Below are positions 13,201-24,080 of a stretch of 64,000 nt of DNA, piece after piece. Numbering within the stretch: position 1 is the stretch's first letter; each line of letters begins with the position of its first letter. The position numbers and the translations under genes are program-made. Source of the stretch: Cheiracanthium punctorium (lineage: Eukaryota > Arthropoda > Arachnida > Araneae > Cheiracanthiidae); the NCBI GenBank assembly GCA_038373885.1, contig JAWZYV010012397.1, forward strand, positions 124,001 through 188,000. Reading direction: 5' to 3'. The notes below the pieces were generated by a model. It did not search any database. It saw nothing but the letters and a program-made list of their open reading frames with translations, and was not told the origin of the DNA.

Positions 13201-14893
13201 TATTATACTGTTAAGGACTCCTCTTGCATATTATAATTATTTAGTAAGGAATGAGGAAACTGTTATTCAAATTCATTACGATCATTAAAGTAATACTAAA
13301 CGACGTAAATTCTATTTTATTTTTATTTATTGCCTTAATTTTTCAAGTATTACTAGTTTCTGCTTTTAGGAATCGATAACACGAAAAATCACAAAATTTT
13401 AAAAGTCATTTTTATTTCAAACATGCCTACTTTAACCATCTCGAAATTATCTGAAAGCGATATTGTTTATAATATTCATACACTTTTTTTACAAATTAAA
13501 AATAAAAATAAATAAGTATGGAAATTTCTGAAAAGTTGCTGGAATTTTGCTGCTTCATAAGTGAAATGTAATTTTTTTTCAATGTTTAAATAGCTTCATT
13601 GTTGTCAGGTCAACATCTAAGAGATAAGTCCAATATCCTTAACCATATTTTTTCAACGTGTTCAACTATTGTAGAATGTCAATGGCAATTTCTGCTGTTC
13701 GGCTTACACTATTAGAATAAGTGATATATGGAAAAAGTTTCTCAGCCCGGTAAATATATGTATATATGTATATACAGGTATATATGTATTTATTGAGCGT
13801 GTGTGTGTGTGTGTGTGTGTGTATAAAGGAACTCGTGTTTCATATGTACTGACACGTTTTTTAACAATTTATTATTTTTGTTAAAAACTTCACCGAATGT
13901 TCAGTTTAGATTTGTCTAGTTTAATTCAGTTTATTTTGCACGGAAATTACGAGTAAGAACATTCCAACTAATTCTTGACTCTCTAGGCTGCCAAAAAATT
14001 TTCCTGTCAAGACAAAAATTGAAATAACAATAAATAAATAATTATCTAAAATAACTGTAAAACTATTTTTGAGAATTGCAGTTCAATTTACTTAAAATAT
14101 AGCAACCCAATAAAATACTATTTCACTACACAATATTGATTCAAAAAGTAAAGTTTTTTATTTTTGCTTGAAATTTAATACATTTTTCTATTTTCTATTC
14201 AATTAGTTATAAAAAAGAAGTTTCAAAACTTGACATAGCAGTCAAAGTTCGAAAAGCTTAGTTGCATAAAACCTTTTATTTTTACTTCATTTTTCTCTAA
14301 TTATCCAACTTAACGTATTGAGCAAGAATAGTCAAGTACCATTCCAGTCAAGTTCCCATTTTTAATATTGAGAAATATATCGATTTACCCAGATAACATT
14401 TCCTATAAATTAGTTTGTAACCACATTTATGATATTAATGTTGCTATGAAGAACAGTTAAAAGTGAGTATGTAATGAATTACAGCGGCATTCATATGCAT
14501 GTAATTTACAAGTTCATTTATGATTCACTATTAGCGTTGCGCTAACTGCGACAAAATAATTCCGGGCAACTAAAGAGGATCCCCCCCCCCTCTTTTTTTT
14601 GTCAGGCACCGCATTTCCGTATTAAATATTAAGGTACTTTTCTTTGCTATAGGTGGCAGTGCATAGCAATCACAGTGCAAAACGTCTGGCCGCTTTCAGC
14701 TTTAATATGATTACAATGAATTAGTGAAAGACCCGGCACACAATAATTGATATCACGTGCAGGCAGTTTATCACTTCTCACTCCGCCACCCTCCCATTGC
14801 ATTTTGACATCTTGTCATCTGTGTGGCGATATGTGATGCAAGATGAGTCGATAAGAGAGTGGTATACTTTTCAATTTACCATAATGGAGTGAA
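10233..14893. other. AT-rich noncoding stretch with simple repeats
   Basis: No gene or exon could be supported. A purine-rich gagaga run lies near 10930. A composite microsatellite (tatatg units, then (GT)n) lies at about 13755-13823. Short poly-C and poly-T runs lie at about 14580-14608. The 14640-15110 interval is less AT-rich and more complex than its surroundings and may hold conserved regulatory sequence or the exon candidate listed next. Confidence 0.5.
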
Positions 14894-14993
14894 ATGGCTT
14901 TCTCCTGCAGAATGCGCTCATGTTGTCTGGGCAGGACATTAGAAATATTCTGCTGGGGGATACTGGCTCTGCATGGATTTAATTACCATAAAT
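14894..14993 (+). CDS. Possible signal-peptide exon of the Ig gene (weak)
   Basis: An ATG at 14894 opens a frame beginning MAFSCRMRSCCLGRTLEIF and continuing CWGILALHG, a basic N-terminus followed by a hydrophobic stretch like a secretory signal. After 33 codons a GT at 14994 would leave phase 1, matching the phase needed by the Ig exon at 16454 and creating a Cys at the joint. The donor (aaat/gtggag) is poor, no promoter or 5' UTR signal is clear, and short hydrophobic frames arise by chance. This is only a candidate; the real 5' exon may lie outside the window. Confidence 0.2.
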
Positions 14994-16453
14994 GTGGAGG
15001 AGAGATATGCTTTTCAACTTTTTCAACATTTCAATATTTATAACACGAGAAAGCAAACATGGAGATGGGAATCTGCTACGGCCGTTTCATCTCATATTCA
15101 GACTTCAGATCTCTAAATTAGTCACTTAGGTTTCGGAATAATTTCCATTATGAACTGGTGAATGGGAATCCGGACTATCCGGATATCTTACTACGAAATT
15201 TACATTATTTGGTCATAACTTTTGTATACCGTATCATGTTTCCAGTAATAATGTCAGTTTGCAAAATATTTGTTGGAATGTTGAAATGTATTGATTTCTT
15301 TTTCCACTTGGAGAGTACTGGAGGAAGTAAAAACGGAAATTCAATTGCTTTTATATAGTTTTAAAATCTTAAAATATGTTTTACATGGATTAGTTTACAT
15401 TAATATTCTATCACTAATTATTCTTACACGGAAGCATCATTGCTGAGGTAGTTTTATTACATGAAACAATTTTAAAATTAATATTTTAAAAAGTGATTTC
15501 TGGAAAACTTTATAAAGGAAACTATTTTTACAGGTACCAAGTAATTTTAGAAGCGATTTGAAGACTCTATATAAAAATACTTAAAACTCACAGTAAAATT
15601 ATTTAATTTTACTGTGCATTATTATTAAATTACATAAACTTAAAAAAATAAATTTTAGATTAAAATTTAATTATTCTACAGAAAAGTGTTTCAGTCTTGA
15701 TTAAGTAGCTTTCATATATACATATATATGGAGATAAAAAAAAACTAGGTGGAAATTTTTATTTATTAATTTTAATGTAAGATTTCGATACCCATTCCGG
15801 TTTTCTACAAACCATAAATTATTCAAAAAATATAAGGAATCAATACCGAAAAAACATTTGGCATTTTGTATGATATTTTTAAGGTGCTCCATATACCGTT
15901 TACCTTAAGTTTTTATAATAAAATACGTGGTCTGTCAATGCTTTATGTTTGAGTCTAGGCATACTAAAAAAGATACTGTTTTCATAGACTTTCTGTGAGT
16001 ATAAATATATATATTTACCACAGTTTCTTATTATTCATATAAATTGAAAAAATATGAACTACATGTTTAGCTACTCAAACTTCCTTTAAATGTTTCCTTT
16101 AAAGCAAGCCTTTATAAAATATATTTAACTAATTTAAATTTGAAACAAAATTAATATGAATAATTTATTTTATCGCAATTACTTAAAACCACCAAACTTT
16201 TTTTTAGTGTAAATTATTTTCATACTATGGTTTCTAGATATAATAGCTTATTTCTTTCACAACAACAACTTTGTGGATTTTCGTGGGATTTCCTTTGAAA
16301 TGTCTCATGATATGGTTTACACATATGCTAGTAGTTTCATTTCTATAGGTCAAAGATAAGAGATATGTTAAATTAAAAAAAAAGTTTCACATGCTACAAA
16401 GTAAAAGTGCATTTGCCTGAAAATTGACTAAAATGTGTTTCCTTTTTAAACAG

Positions 16454-16825
16454 GCACATCTGGCGTCATTGTTTCCAACATCACTTTAACGACTCAGTCA
16501 AACCGCACCGACTATGTGCTGCAAGGTGAAGCGGCTCAGTTACACTGCAACTACCAGACTGCTACTGATGAAACAGTATCATCAGTGAAGTGGGAGTGGA
16601 AGCGAATGGACGCCGAGGAAAGCATCGAAGTATATGTGTGGAGACCTGGGCGTAGGCCAATTGCTAAAGAGGTTTTGTTCGGTCGGACGGACATCGCCAA
16701 CACCGATCCACGTGTCATCATCATTCTAAAGGCCCACATGGAGCTGGCAGGAAAATACCGATGTTTGGTTCAGACCAATCAGAATCCTGTTGGATACACG
16801 GACTTTCACCTGATAGTAATTGTCG
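16454..16825 (+). CDS. Ig-domain exon of a secreted or surface protein
   Basis: The exon starts after a tttttaaacag acceptor and ends before gtgagt; both borders are phase 1, the usual arrangement for a single Ig domain. The 123 complete codons form an Ig-like fold. The first conserved Cys is in QLHCNY, the core Trp in SSVKWEWK and the second Cys in AGKYRCLVQ, the G-x-Y-x-C signature. Two N-glycosylation sites (SNIT, SNRT) precede the first Cys. The VKW core followed by a variable YVWRPGRRP loop recalls the first Ig domain of arthropod Beat proteins, which are secreted or membrane ligands in axon guidance, but I cannot assign an orthologue. It joins in frame to 40062 (IVIV-D-ACHENVW) across a 23.2-kb intron. 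Upstream exons are not identified with confidence. Confidence 0.85.
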
Positions 16826-18210
16826 GTGAGTGAAAGATTATTTAAGAATTATAGTGAGTTTACATTGACGTTCGTCGTCGGAGAAAGCATACAGCTGAAG
16901 CTGTGTAGATTTTATAGATGAACACTAAATCTGTATTATGGTGAACACAGCAAAACAGCAATAACATGTAGTGCTAATACATGCAAAAGTGTTAAAAATC
17001 AAAAATAAAGCATGTAACATTTTCCAATATTGATACAGTTAAATATAATTAAGAATAATTAAGAATTAAAATACGATATGTGATGATCTGCATCACAGAT
17101 GTATATTTTAAAATATTAAATAATAAATCGCCAACATAGCTTATAGCAGAAATTCCAGACAAAAAGGATTATAAAAATACTGAATTCCGCCCAAAAACTG
17201 TCAAGCTGATAAAAGTCAAAAATATGTCTTACAGAAGACAAAACAAACTTAACAATGAACTCTGAAGGGAAAAAAAAATATGTATTTACATTTTTTTTTT
17301 CTTTTACGATGAACTCCATTCAAAAGTCAAGGATGCACAAAGTACTTTCGAATAATGAAAAAAAGTGAGTTTTTGAAAGAAATATTAACGCATATTAAAG
17401 TAAAATTGCTGCTTCTTAGATCTGAAAATTTGTTTTTAAGTTGAATAAGTCCATTTAGCTGTATGGGATTCATTAAAATATTTGTACAGTGCTTTTGTTT
17501 TTATAAATTCTGTAATAACGGCAAAAATTATCAGATGCTCCTGAACAACAGATTTCGAACAATAATAAAGTTTACAGGTTTTAGATATCACAATAGAGTA
17601 ATGTATTATAAATAACAATTGTGATGTATCTTATTGAATAAAACAAAATTTTGAATTAAGAAGTGGGTGACAAAGTTTTGGTTTACGTTCTTTCAAATTT
17701 ACAAATGTATGTTATAAAATAAAGGATAGTTTTTACTTATTTTTATTTTAGTAAGAAAAGCTAAATGATAGCCAAATAGTGATTTACCTACTGGCTGCGC
17801 ATGTATCGCATTAAAACAGATTTCTTTATGATAGAGTAAACATTTTTAATAGGTATAACAAATCGATGAAATGAATATATAGGGTGTCCAGACCTTTCCT
17901 AAACCGTTAGACTACCGTTAGTTAGATCTAACGTTAGTTACTCTAACCGTTAGTTAGATATTATACTTCCAGATGCATTTTTTTTAAATTTTAAAGATTA
18001 CCTCAGAAGCATCTTAAATGAATAATTCTCTTCCTGTAAAATATTAGAAAATTTAAATTTTTATACAAACCCCATTTCTACCTGTTAAATTTAGGGAAAT
18101 TTTCCTTGCACAACTTCTTGAGAAAAATTAAAACACGGTTTTAAGTCTTGTAATATTTATTATCAATTTCATTACCAGTTTCATGAATATAGATCTCTTC
18201 TTGCCTCCTT

Positions 18211-18576
18211 TCACTTCTCCCGGATAGTCCTGCTTAAATTCGTTTGACACTTGTCTTGCTTTAATCCTTTCCACAACTGAAGCGCCGAATTTGCGTTGGC
18301 CATCTTTGCTAAAACATGATCATCCAGCAAAGTCATTAGAAAAGCGTAAGACTTCTTGCCTTCTTTCATTTCTCTACAGTCTTTTGGCCACAGTATAGTA
18401 CAAACCTGAGATTTTTCATCAATATAATTAAGTGCTGAGCCCATACTGCAATTCCAGAATCTTATATGTCTGTCTTGAGTACCACCTCCAGTAGCTAAAA
18501 TGTTTGTTTCCCGGGGACACCATGCAAATGCTTCGACAGCTGCTTGATGCTCACTAAATGTGTATATAGATTGCAC
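18211..18576 (-). pseudogene. Cdc20/Fizzy-type WD40 fragment
   Basis: The minus-strand frame reads YTFSEHQAAVEAFAWCP, then NILATGGGTQDRHIRFWNC and EKSQVCTILW, closely matching one blade and a half of the Cdc20/Fizzy/Fzr WD40 propeller (typically HQAAVKAVAWCPW, LATGGGTxDRHIRFWN, SQVCSILWS). After about 70 residues it jumps to YAFLMTLLDDHVLAKMANAN and ALQLWKG, like a later SPDG...ADETLRLWK segment, so an internal piece seems lost. A possible acceptor (tcttgtttag/tgcaat) sits just upstream, suggesting a copied genomic exon more than a processed retrocopy. Cdc20 activates the anaphase-promoting complex, but this piece lacks the rest of the propeller and the N-terminal C-box, so it is probably dead. 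Confidence 0.75.
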
Positions 18577-18997
18577 TAAACAAGATTAAAAATTTAACTA
18601 TGCATAACAAATAGAATAACATAAAGTGAAAGAAATACGGAATGAAACACATCATTAAACATTAAATTCAAAAATGAAACATGTCTTAAAATGCTAAAAT
18701 ATGCATTTCAGAGTCTCACAATATTAAAATCGTGATAGGGCAATATTTGCTCGATGTACCTTTCTTCAGTTACAATGCAAATATGCACCCGTGTAGAAAA
18801 ATCTTCCTGTACTTGCGTTGCACGTATGAATCGTAGATGAGTACATCTGCATGGTGCACATGTACGATTTAGTAAGTCTGATGGACTCTTTCATACAATT
18901 TGTTGTCAAGAAACGCGAGAAAGTTATATAAGGGTTATTGGGCAAGTTGGAGTGTATAGGCTGATTAATTTTATTTTTTACCAACTATGCGAAAAAT

Positions 18998-19067
18998 TCC
19001 AAAGCTGGGAATCGAACCCAGGACTGCCGCATAACGTGCGGGTGCTCTACCACTGAGCTACTCTGTT
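18998..19067 (-). repeat. tRNA-like head, left arm
   Basis: This is the inverted copy of the cloverleaf at 19445-19514. It keeps the A-box-like tagctcagtggtagagc and B-box-like gggttcgattcc when read on the minus strand. Its 5' acceptor strand differs from the right copy (aacagag instead of cccagag), which weakens the acceptor stem. Confidence 0.7.
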
Positions 19068-19444
19068 ACGATTCCCCGATGAAACTTCTCGCATTAGAAC
19101 CGTTGGCACTTATCATCTTCCTCTGCAAACCACAGATAGAACAGATGAAACAATTAATTCGCGACAACTCCATTACGCCGCGGAAATTATACATTTTTAG
19201 AAAGTGATTCCATCAACCTTTCATGTTATTGGGCAAGTTGGTAAAAAATAAAATTAATCAGCCTATACACTCCAACTTGCCCAATAACATGAAAGGTTGA
19301 TGGAATCACTTTCTAAGAATGTATAATTTCCGCGGCGTAATGAGTTGTCGCGAATTAATTGTTTCATCTGTTGTATCTGTGGTTTGCAGAGGAAGATGAT
19401 AAGTGCCAACGGTTCTAATGCGAGAAGTTTCATCTGGGAGTCGT

Positions 19445-19514
19445 CCCAGAGTAGCTCAGTGGTAGAGCACCCGCACGTTATGCGGCAGTCTTGGGTTCGA
19501 TTCCCAGCTTTGGA
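19445..19514 (+). repeat. tRNA-like head, right arm
   Basis: A full cloverleaf can be drawn. Acceptor cccagag pairs with ctttgga (one end mismatch), the D stem is gctc/gagc, the anticodon stem ccgc/gcgg, and the T arm ttggg-ttcgatt-cccag. The anticodon loop would read acgttat, giving GTT, but position 33 is C where tRNAs have T. There is no terminator T run directly after it beyond a short ttttt. It is better read as a tRNA-derived pol III promoter of a SINE than as a working tRNA. Confidence 0.7.
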
Positions 19515-20554
19515 ATTTTTCGCATAGTTGGTAAAAAATAAAATTAATCAGCCTATACACTCCAACTTGCCCAATAACATGAAAGGTTGATGGAATCACT
19601 TTCTAAAAATGTTATATAAGGGTTTCAAGTCTGATGATCTTGGGCGCCACTGACCAGCACCGCCTTATCCAATTTAATTTTTATTTTCAAATGTTTCGGT
19701 TAGAAGAGCAAGAGTCTTTTGTGAATTATGTGCTATGTGAGAGCCCTCATGATGAAAGATCCCGTAGTGAAACACATTCGTTCAAGAATTCTATCACTGG
19801 ACTCTCTAGAATCTCTGTTTACCTTTTTGGATGTTAAAGCACCATCGAAAACAAAAATGGCCCAATTCACGTCTTCTTCCATATGTCCATACCAAATATT
19901 TACTGACCAACAGACTCGCACTTGATATCTGTCCAGTAGAATGATATGCGTGTTTTAAAGAGACCAATAGTACGTATAATGTGTAGTTATAACACTCAGT
20001 CTTGGAAAATGATCGGTCCACATAATGTCATTAACGAACGGTGAATTATCGTTTTGCTTATTCACAATGAATACGTAGAAATAAAATCAATTATGCAACT
20101 TCGTAATAATGCTTCTCCCAGTATGGGGACGATATGGATATGCACCATATGTACTTAAAGTGACTCCTACTTGCAATTTATAATAGACACATGCTTCGCT
20201 AATACTTCTTACATTTGACGTTAGATTAGCGAAAGCATATACTAGATCATTCTAGACATCCTCCACAAGCACAAGTTTTATTGAGCCAGTGATTATTCTT
20301 TGATATTTGCTGCAGAATTTTCTTAATCGATTTATATCTTTTTATATAATGCTAACCGATGGGTGATTTTCATTCAGAAAATATATGGCTTACTGCCTTG
20401 CAGACCCTCACTTGTTCCTATGAAATTCTCTCCAAATTAACACCCTTTCTGTAAATCCATTTCGATTATACATCATTTTTCGTCTTTCACTCTCCATTAG
20501 CTTTAAGAACATCACAAATATTAGACAAACAATAAAAAACTGAAAGAAGTAGCT

Positions 20555-20605
20555 AAGTTTTAATACTTTAAAAGAGTTTTCAACTCTATTAAAGTATTAA
20601 AACTT
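20555..20605. repeat. Short hairpin, about 20-bp stem
   Basis: aagttttaatacttta at the left pairs with its complement ending at 20605, with aaagagtt/aactct extending the stem and a ttc loop. No flanking duplication noted. Confidence 0.7.
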
Positions 20606-21019
20606 AATGCTTTTATCGTCTGCTGCCATGTTAGAAGTAATACTGAATCTTAAACAAGCTTTGTTTCTTTCTCCAAATTACGTTAGCAGACAAAATTAAA
20701 ACTTATTACTTAAAATTTCAATACTATTTATAGGGTACTTTAATTGTTTCCCGTAACGGGACATTCTGAAGTGTAGAAAAATGACTCAAGTCAAAATGTT
20801 TGGCGCTTCATAACTAGGTGAATTTTCGTCGTAAAAAGTTATTTCTACTTTGCAAGAAATCGAGTAAAGAAACTTTCCCCAAATATAACTGGTAAGATCC
20901 GGAGGCCGTTTAAAAGTTTAAATTTTGTAGTTTTCACAGAAATAGAGTTCTTGTGATTCAAAATTTTTCTGGGATAATAGATTTTATAATTTAAAGCATT
21001 TTTGTAATTAGAAGTACAG

Positions 21020-21188
21020 AGTGGCGTAGAAGAAGGGGGGGGATAGGGGGGTCACAACCCCCCCATGAGGAATTTTTTGCGATGCAAAATGCATAATTTT
21101 CACTCCATTATCACACACACGTATACATCTATGTGAGTTGCAGTAGTCGTAACCACCCCCCCCATGAAAAATTTCTGGCTACGCCACT
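21020..21188. mobile_element. hAT-type MITE (169 bp)
   Basis: The ends agtggcgtag and ctacgccact are exact inverted copies, followed inward by G-rich and C-rich runs (agggggggg / ccccccccatg). Flanks gaagtaca and gaaagtac look like a slightly decayed 8-bp target duplication, as hAT elements make. It has no coding capacity. Confidence 0.65.
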
Positions 21189-22931
21189 GAAAGTACACAT
21201 CTTTTACTAGCGGTTTAGGAATTACCCATTGGGTATCGTTGCCCTGGACACCCTGTATGTACGTTTGTCTGAGATATTATTAACATGGAATATGTTCATC
21301 ACATGGCAAAATTCATCGTAATTTGTTGTAGACTCCGTTCGTGCAAGTGACATGTCAACGAACTCACAGTTAGACGTATTTTAAACAAATCCAGATTCAT
21401 GTTTCTTAACTGAAAACTTACAATGCAACAAAAACTCCTTCTTCTAATTTGTTTTTTTCTTTGCCATTCACAAAATAATTTCCAGAACTGTAAGACTACT
21501 GTTTCTTTATCTGATTCACTGAAAGCCATTTCATTCCACTTACATCATATACTTAAAGCTTGTCAGGACAAATGTTCTTTATAAAGTAATAAAGTAATTG
21601 TAAACAATAAAAATTACTTTTTTTCAAGTTTTGAATACAATTTCCCTTTTTTAATAGGAAAAAATAAGAAAGTACAGTGCTTCTGTTGCATTAAAAAAAT
21701 GGGAAGGTGAATTAAATCTTTCCGAAAAACGTCTGATTTTCTTTTATAGAAAGTTTTCTATTTTATGTAAAATTTACTGAGATTTTACAAGTGTATTATA
21801 CATTTTAATATTTGACAAAAATTTCACACAGTTTAAAATAAAATAACTTATGTGAATTTTAAAACTTCTCTGTCAAAGCGTGATAGCTGTCAGTTTGCAT
21901 TTAAATAATATTATTGTCTTATCCAACTATATCATATTAAAGAAATTAAAGAAATCTTAAATACCTGATCGGAAATGGTATAATTTTTAGCATATTTTCT
22001 GCAGACAAATATTAATTGCGAGCATTCGTCTTATAATTTAATATGTTTGAAGTTATATGTGTCTATAAATTAATAAGCAAGTGTTGCAGTTGTAGGTTAA
22101 CTCTTTCAAAGACACATCGCCTTTATTCATTTCTTTCAAATGTCCTAGTGAGTTCAAAACAACCAGTTTGAGAAAGCCGTAAAGCTGAATGATCATAATC
22201 ATTTAAACGTCGGAAAGATAAATTAATCATTAAAGCAAAAGAATATTTGAAAATAATTATTGTAATATTTTGAAGAAATTTGTTGCTTTTTAAAAACTTT
22301 CAACATAATTTTTTCTCGAAAATGTTTAAATATCTCGGAGCATTGGTTTAATTTCACGATATTGTCTGGATAATTAGTATTTTGCATTGTAATAGTGTGA
22401 AAGAGGACCTCCAAAGACATGGAAAGGACCAAAAAATGACAGATGCTGATTTATTGATCTTTTCAAAAAAGAATAATATTCGTAAAATATATTTCTCACT
22501 CAATTTTTCATGTGAAGTAGGCGTAACAATGATTAAACGTCCACAGGTTAATCAAAAAAATTCTTCATAACCACTTTTTAAACAGAAAACATTAAAATAT
22601 GCTATTTCATTGAATGCGTTTCATATAGAAGTTGACATAACATCTATATTATCGTATATTTGATACAAATATCATAGTTTTATATTTATAAAAAGACTCA
22701 GTTACAGTCGACATATGTTGGAAACATAAATTATTTTTTAACATTGATTCATAACATCATAATCGATTTCAGAGCTTTAACTTTTTTTTCAATATTTTTC
22801 TTAGAAGTGCCTCGTTGAAAGATCGAATTACATAAGAATGCATAATTTTACAGTTTTGAATAAGATTAAGCAATTTAAATTTGGTAAAATTTCTTTTATA
22901 TTTCTTTGGATTGAAAAAGTGTAATAGCTGA

Positions 22932-23275
22932 AGTTTGGGCGCTAAACTCCGTTCCCATAAGAACACGGCAAGTGAAGCAGCATCCGGCTTGGCCAGTGCT
23001 TGGGAGGGACTTCTCCCTCTCGGCTCGTCCGCTGTGGAACCGTGTACGCTAATGGGTGCTGGTACACGTAAAATCCGTCGTGGCTCTAAAGTCCTCCAAA
23101 TTGTTAAACGATACCTCTGGGGGTGCCGATTTCAGGTGGTAGTTGGTCTCTCATGTGGAATCGGTTCAAAATCAGGGACCAACAAGTAGAAGTCCAACCC
23201 CCTCGGGGGCACTGGCACCCCTATTTCCATGGTCTATCCATGGACACGACAACAACAACAACAACAACAACAAAA
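22932..23275 (+). mobile_element. 5S rRNA-derived SINE with (AAC)n tail
   Basis: Positions 22949-23014 align with the middle of 5S rRNA. ccgttc, cacgg and aagtgaagcagc correspond to the 5S box A region (aagctaagcagcg), and tggccagtgcttgggaggga to the box C region (tggttagtacttggatggga). These are the internal pol III promoter parts. A GC-rich body of unknown origin follows (23015-23246), then (aac)n at 23249-23272. tagctga occurs just before (22925) and after (23288) and may be a short target duplication. The GC-rich block stands out sharply from its AT-rich surroundings. Confidence 0.7.
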
Positions 23276-23415
23276 AGAAAACTCCTCTAGCTGATAGATA
23301 AAATTCGTTAAAAAATATATTTGCTTACATTTTGTTAAGTTTTTGACAGTCATTCTTTCTAGAGTGTCTAGGTAGGGGTACAGTAAAGACCTTTCACATC
23401 AGGGACATTTAGCCA

Positions 23416-23479
23416 CTGGGGCATTGCCAGAAAAATATTTAGGGGGATATAACCCGATATCCCTCTGGCTACGCTCCTG
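23416..23479. repeat. Tiny TIR repeat, MITE remnant
   Basis: ctggggcattgccaga at the left and tctggctacgctcctg at the right are imperfect inverted copies about 64 bp apart end to end. The right half resembles the end of the MITE at 21020-21188. It is probably a deleted hAT-type MITE. Confidence 0.4.
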
Positions 23480-23599
23480 TTTAGTCTTAAAACAAAAATT
23501 CTCTAACGTAGTTATCCTATCTCATTCCAATGCTGTACTTCAGTCCATGTCCAATAATAAAGTTTGTAATTCTAAGCGTCTTTTTTTATTGTAGGTCTC

Positions 23600-24080
23600 T
23601 TTTGAGATCACTTGCTGATTTTGTTGTGTTACAGTGGGTTCCCTCCCACTATGAAAAGTAATGAAAGAGCTGATTACCTCGCTAAGAAATATACTACAGT
23701 TTCCAACAGGCGAAATCTTCCTTTGACTTTTTATTCTGCTTAACTTCTAATCAAAATAGAATTTGAGAAAATATTTGAATTGGATTTGACTGTATTAAGT
23801 AGGGGAAAGGCCTGGGAATACCTCTGTGATAGCAGAACTTCCACGAAATTCTACTGTTACCACTCGCCGTCTTTTAACAGGACACGGTCGTCCCAATGCC
23901 CATCTCTTTAGAATTGTACTAAAGCACTCTCCGGTTTGTTGTCTGTATGACTCTGGATCCTCAATGTACAATTTAGATATAGACACGCATTTTGCACTTA
24001 AAAGTTTTAATTGTATTGTTAAAATTATTGTTAAACCAAAAGGCTTAGAAATTATTGTTAAAGCCTGGCATCTGTTATGA
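23600..24080 (+). pseudogene. Non-LTR retrotransposon 3' relic (RNase H and C-terminus)
   Basis: The + strand shows LQWVPSHY at about 23629, then, after a frameshift, SNERADYLAKK, the typical end of the RNase H domain in Jockey-type LINEs (QWIPSHVGVxGNExADxLAKxG). A stop follows at 23741. A second segment at 23826-24080 reads AELPRNSTVTTRRLLTGHGR, then PNAHLFRIVLKHSPVC, matching the region after RNase H in such elements (LRTGHGxxNAHLxRxGLxxSPxC). Frameshift, stops and loss of the reverse transcriptase show a 5'-truncated dead copy. It ends near aataaataaac. The 5S-derived SINE sits just upstream, but no link is shown. Confidence 0.75.

Larger units (their letters stand above)
18937..19610. 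mobile_element. Foldback tRNA-derived SINE-like element with 14-bp TSD
   Basis: The same 14 bases, gttatataagggtt, flank the element at 18923-18936 and 19611-19624, a target duplication typical of reverse-transcribed insertions. The interior is a palindrome: about 18934-19241 is the reverse complement of 19272-19578, with each arm carrying a tRNA-like sequence facing outward. Shared arm blocks include gggcaagttgg, ccgcggcgtaatg and taagtgccaacgg. The right end has an extra copy of the segment gaaaggttgatggaatcact, so the structure looks like two SINE units joined head to head before or during insertion. Confidence 0.8.
17881..21254. mobile_element. Possible large element with inverted gggtgtccag ends
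   Basis: The left end reads agggtgtccagaccttt then cctaaaccgttag. The right end, read inverted, is agggtgtccagggcaacg and, after a short insertion, ttcctaaaccgctag. A weaker inward match (atgcatttttttt / aaaaatgcttt) follows. Between them lie the Cdc20-like fragment, the foldback tRNA element and a MITE. They could be the two ends of one 3.4-kb element or two unrelated solo ends. No target duplication is clear. Confidence 0.35.

Noticed and set aside
19445..19514. Functional tRNA-Asn (GTT)
   Set aside because: Position 33 is C, the acceptor stem has a mismatch, it is duplicated in palindromic arms and sits inside a TSD-bounded insertion.
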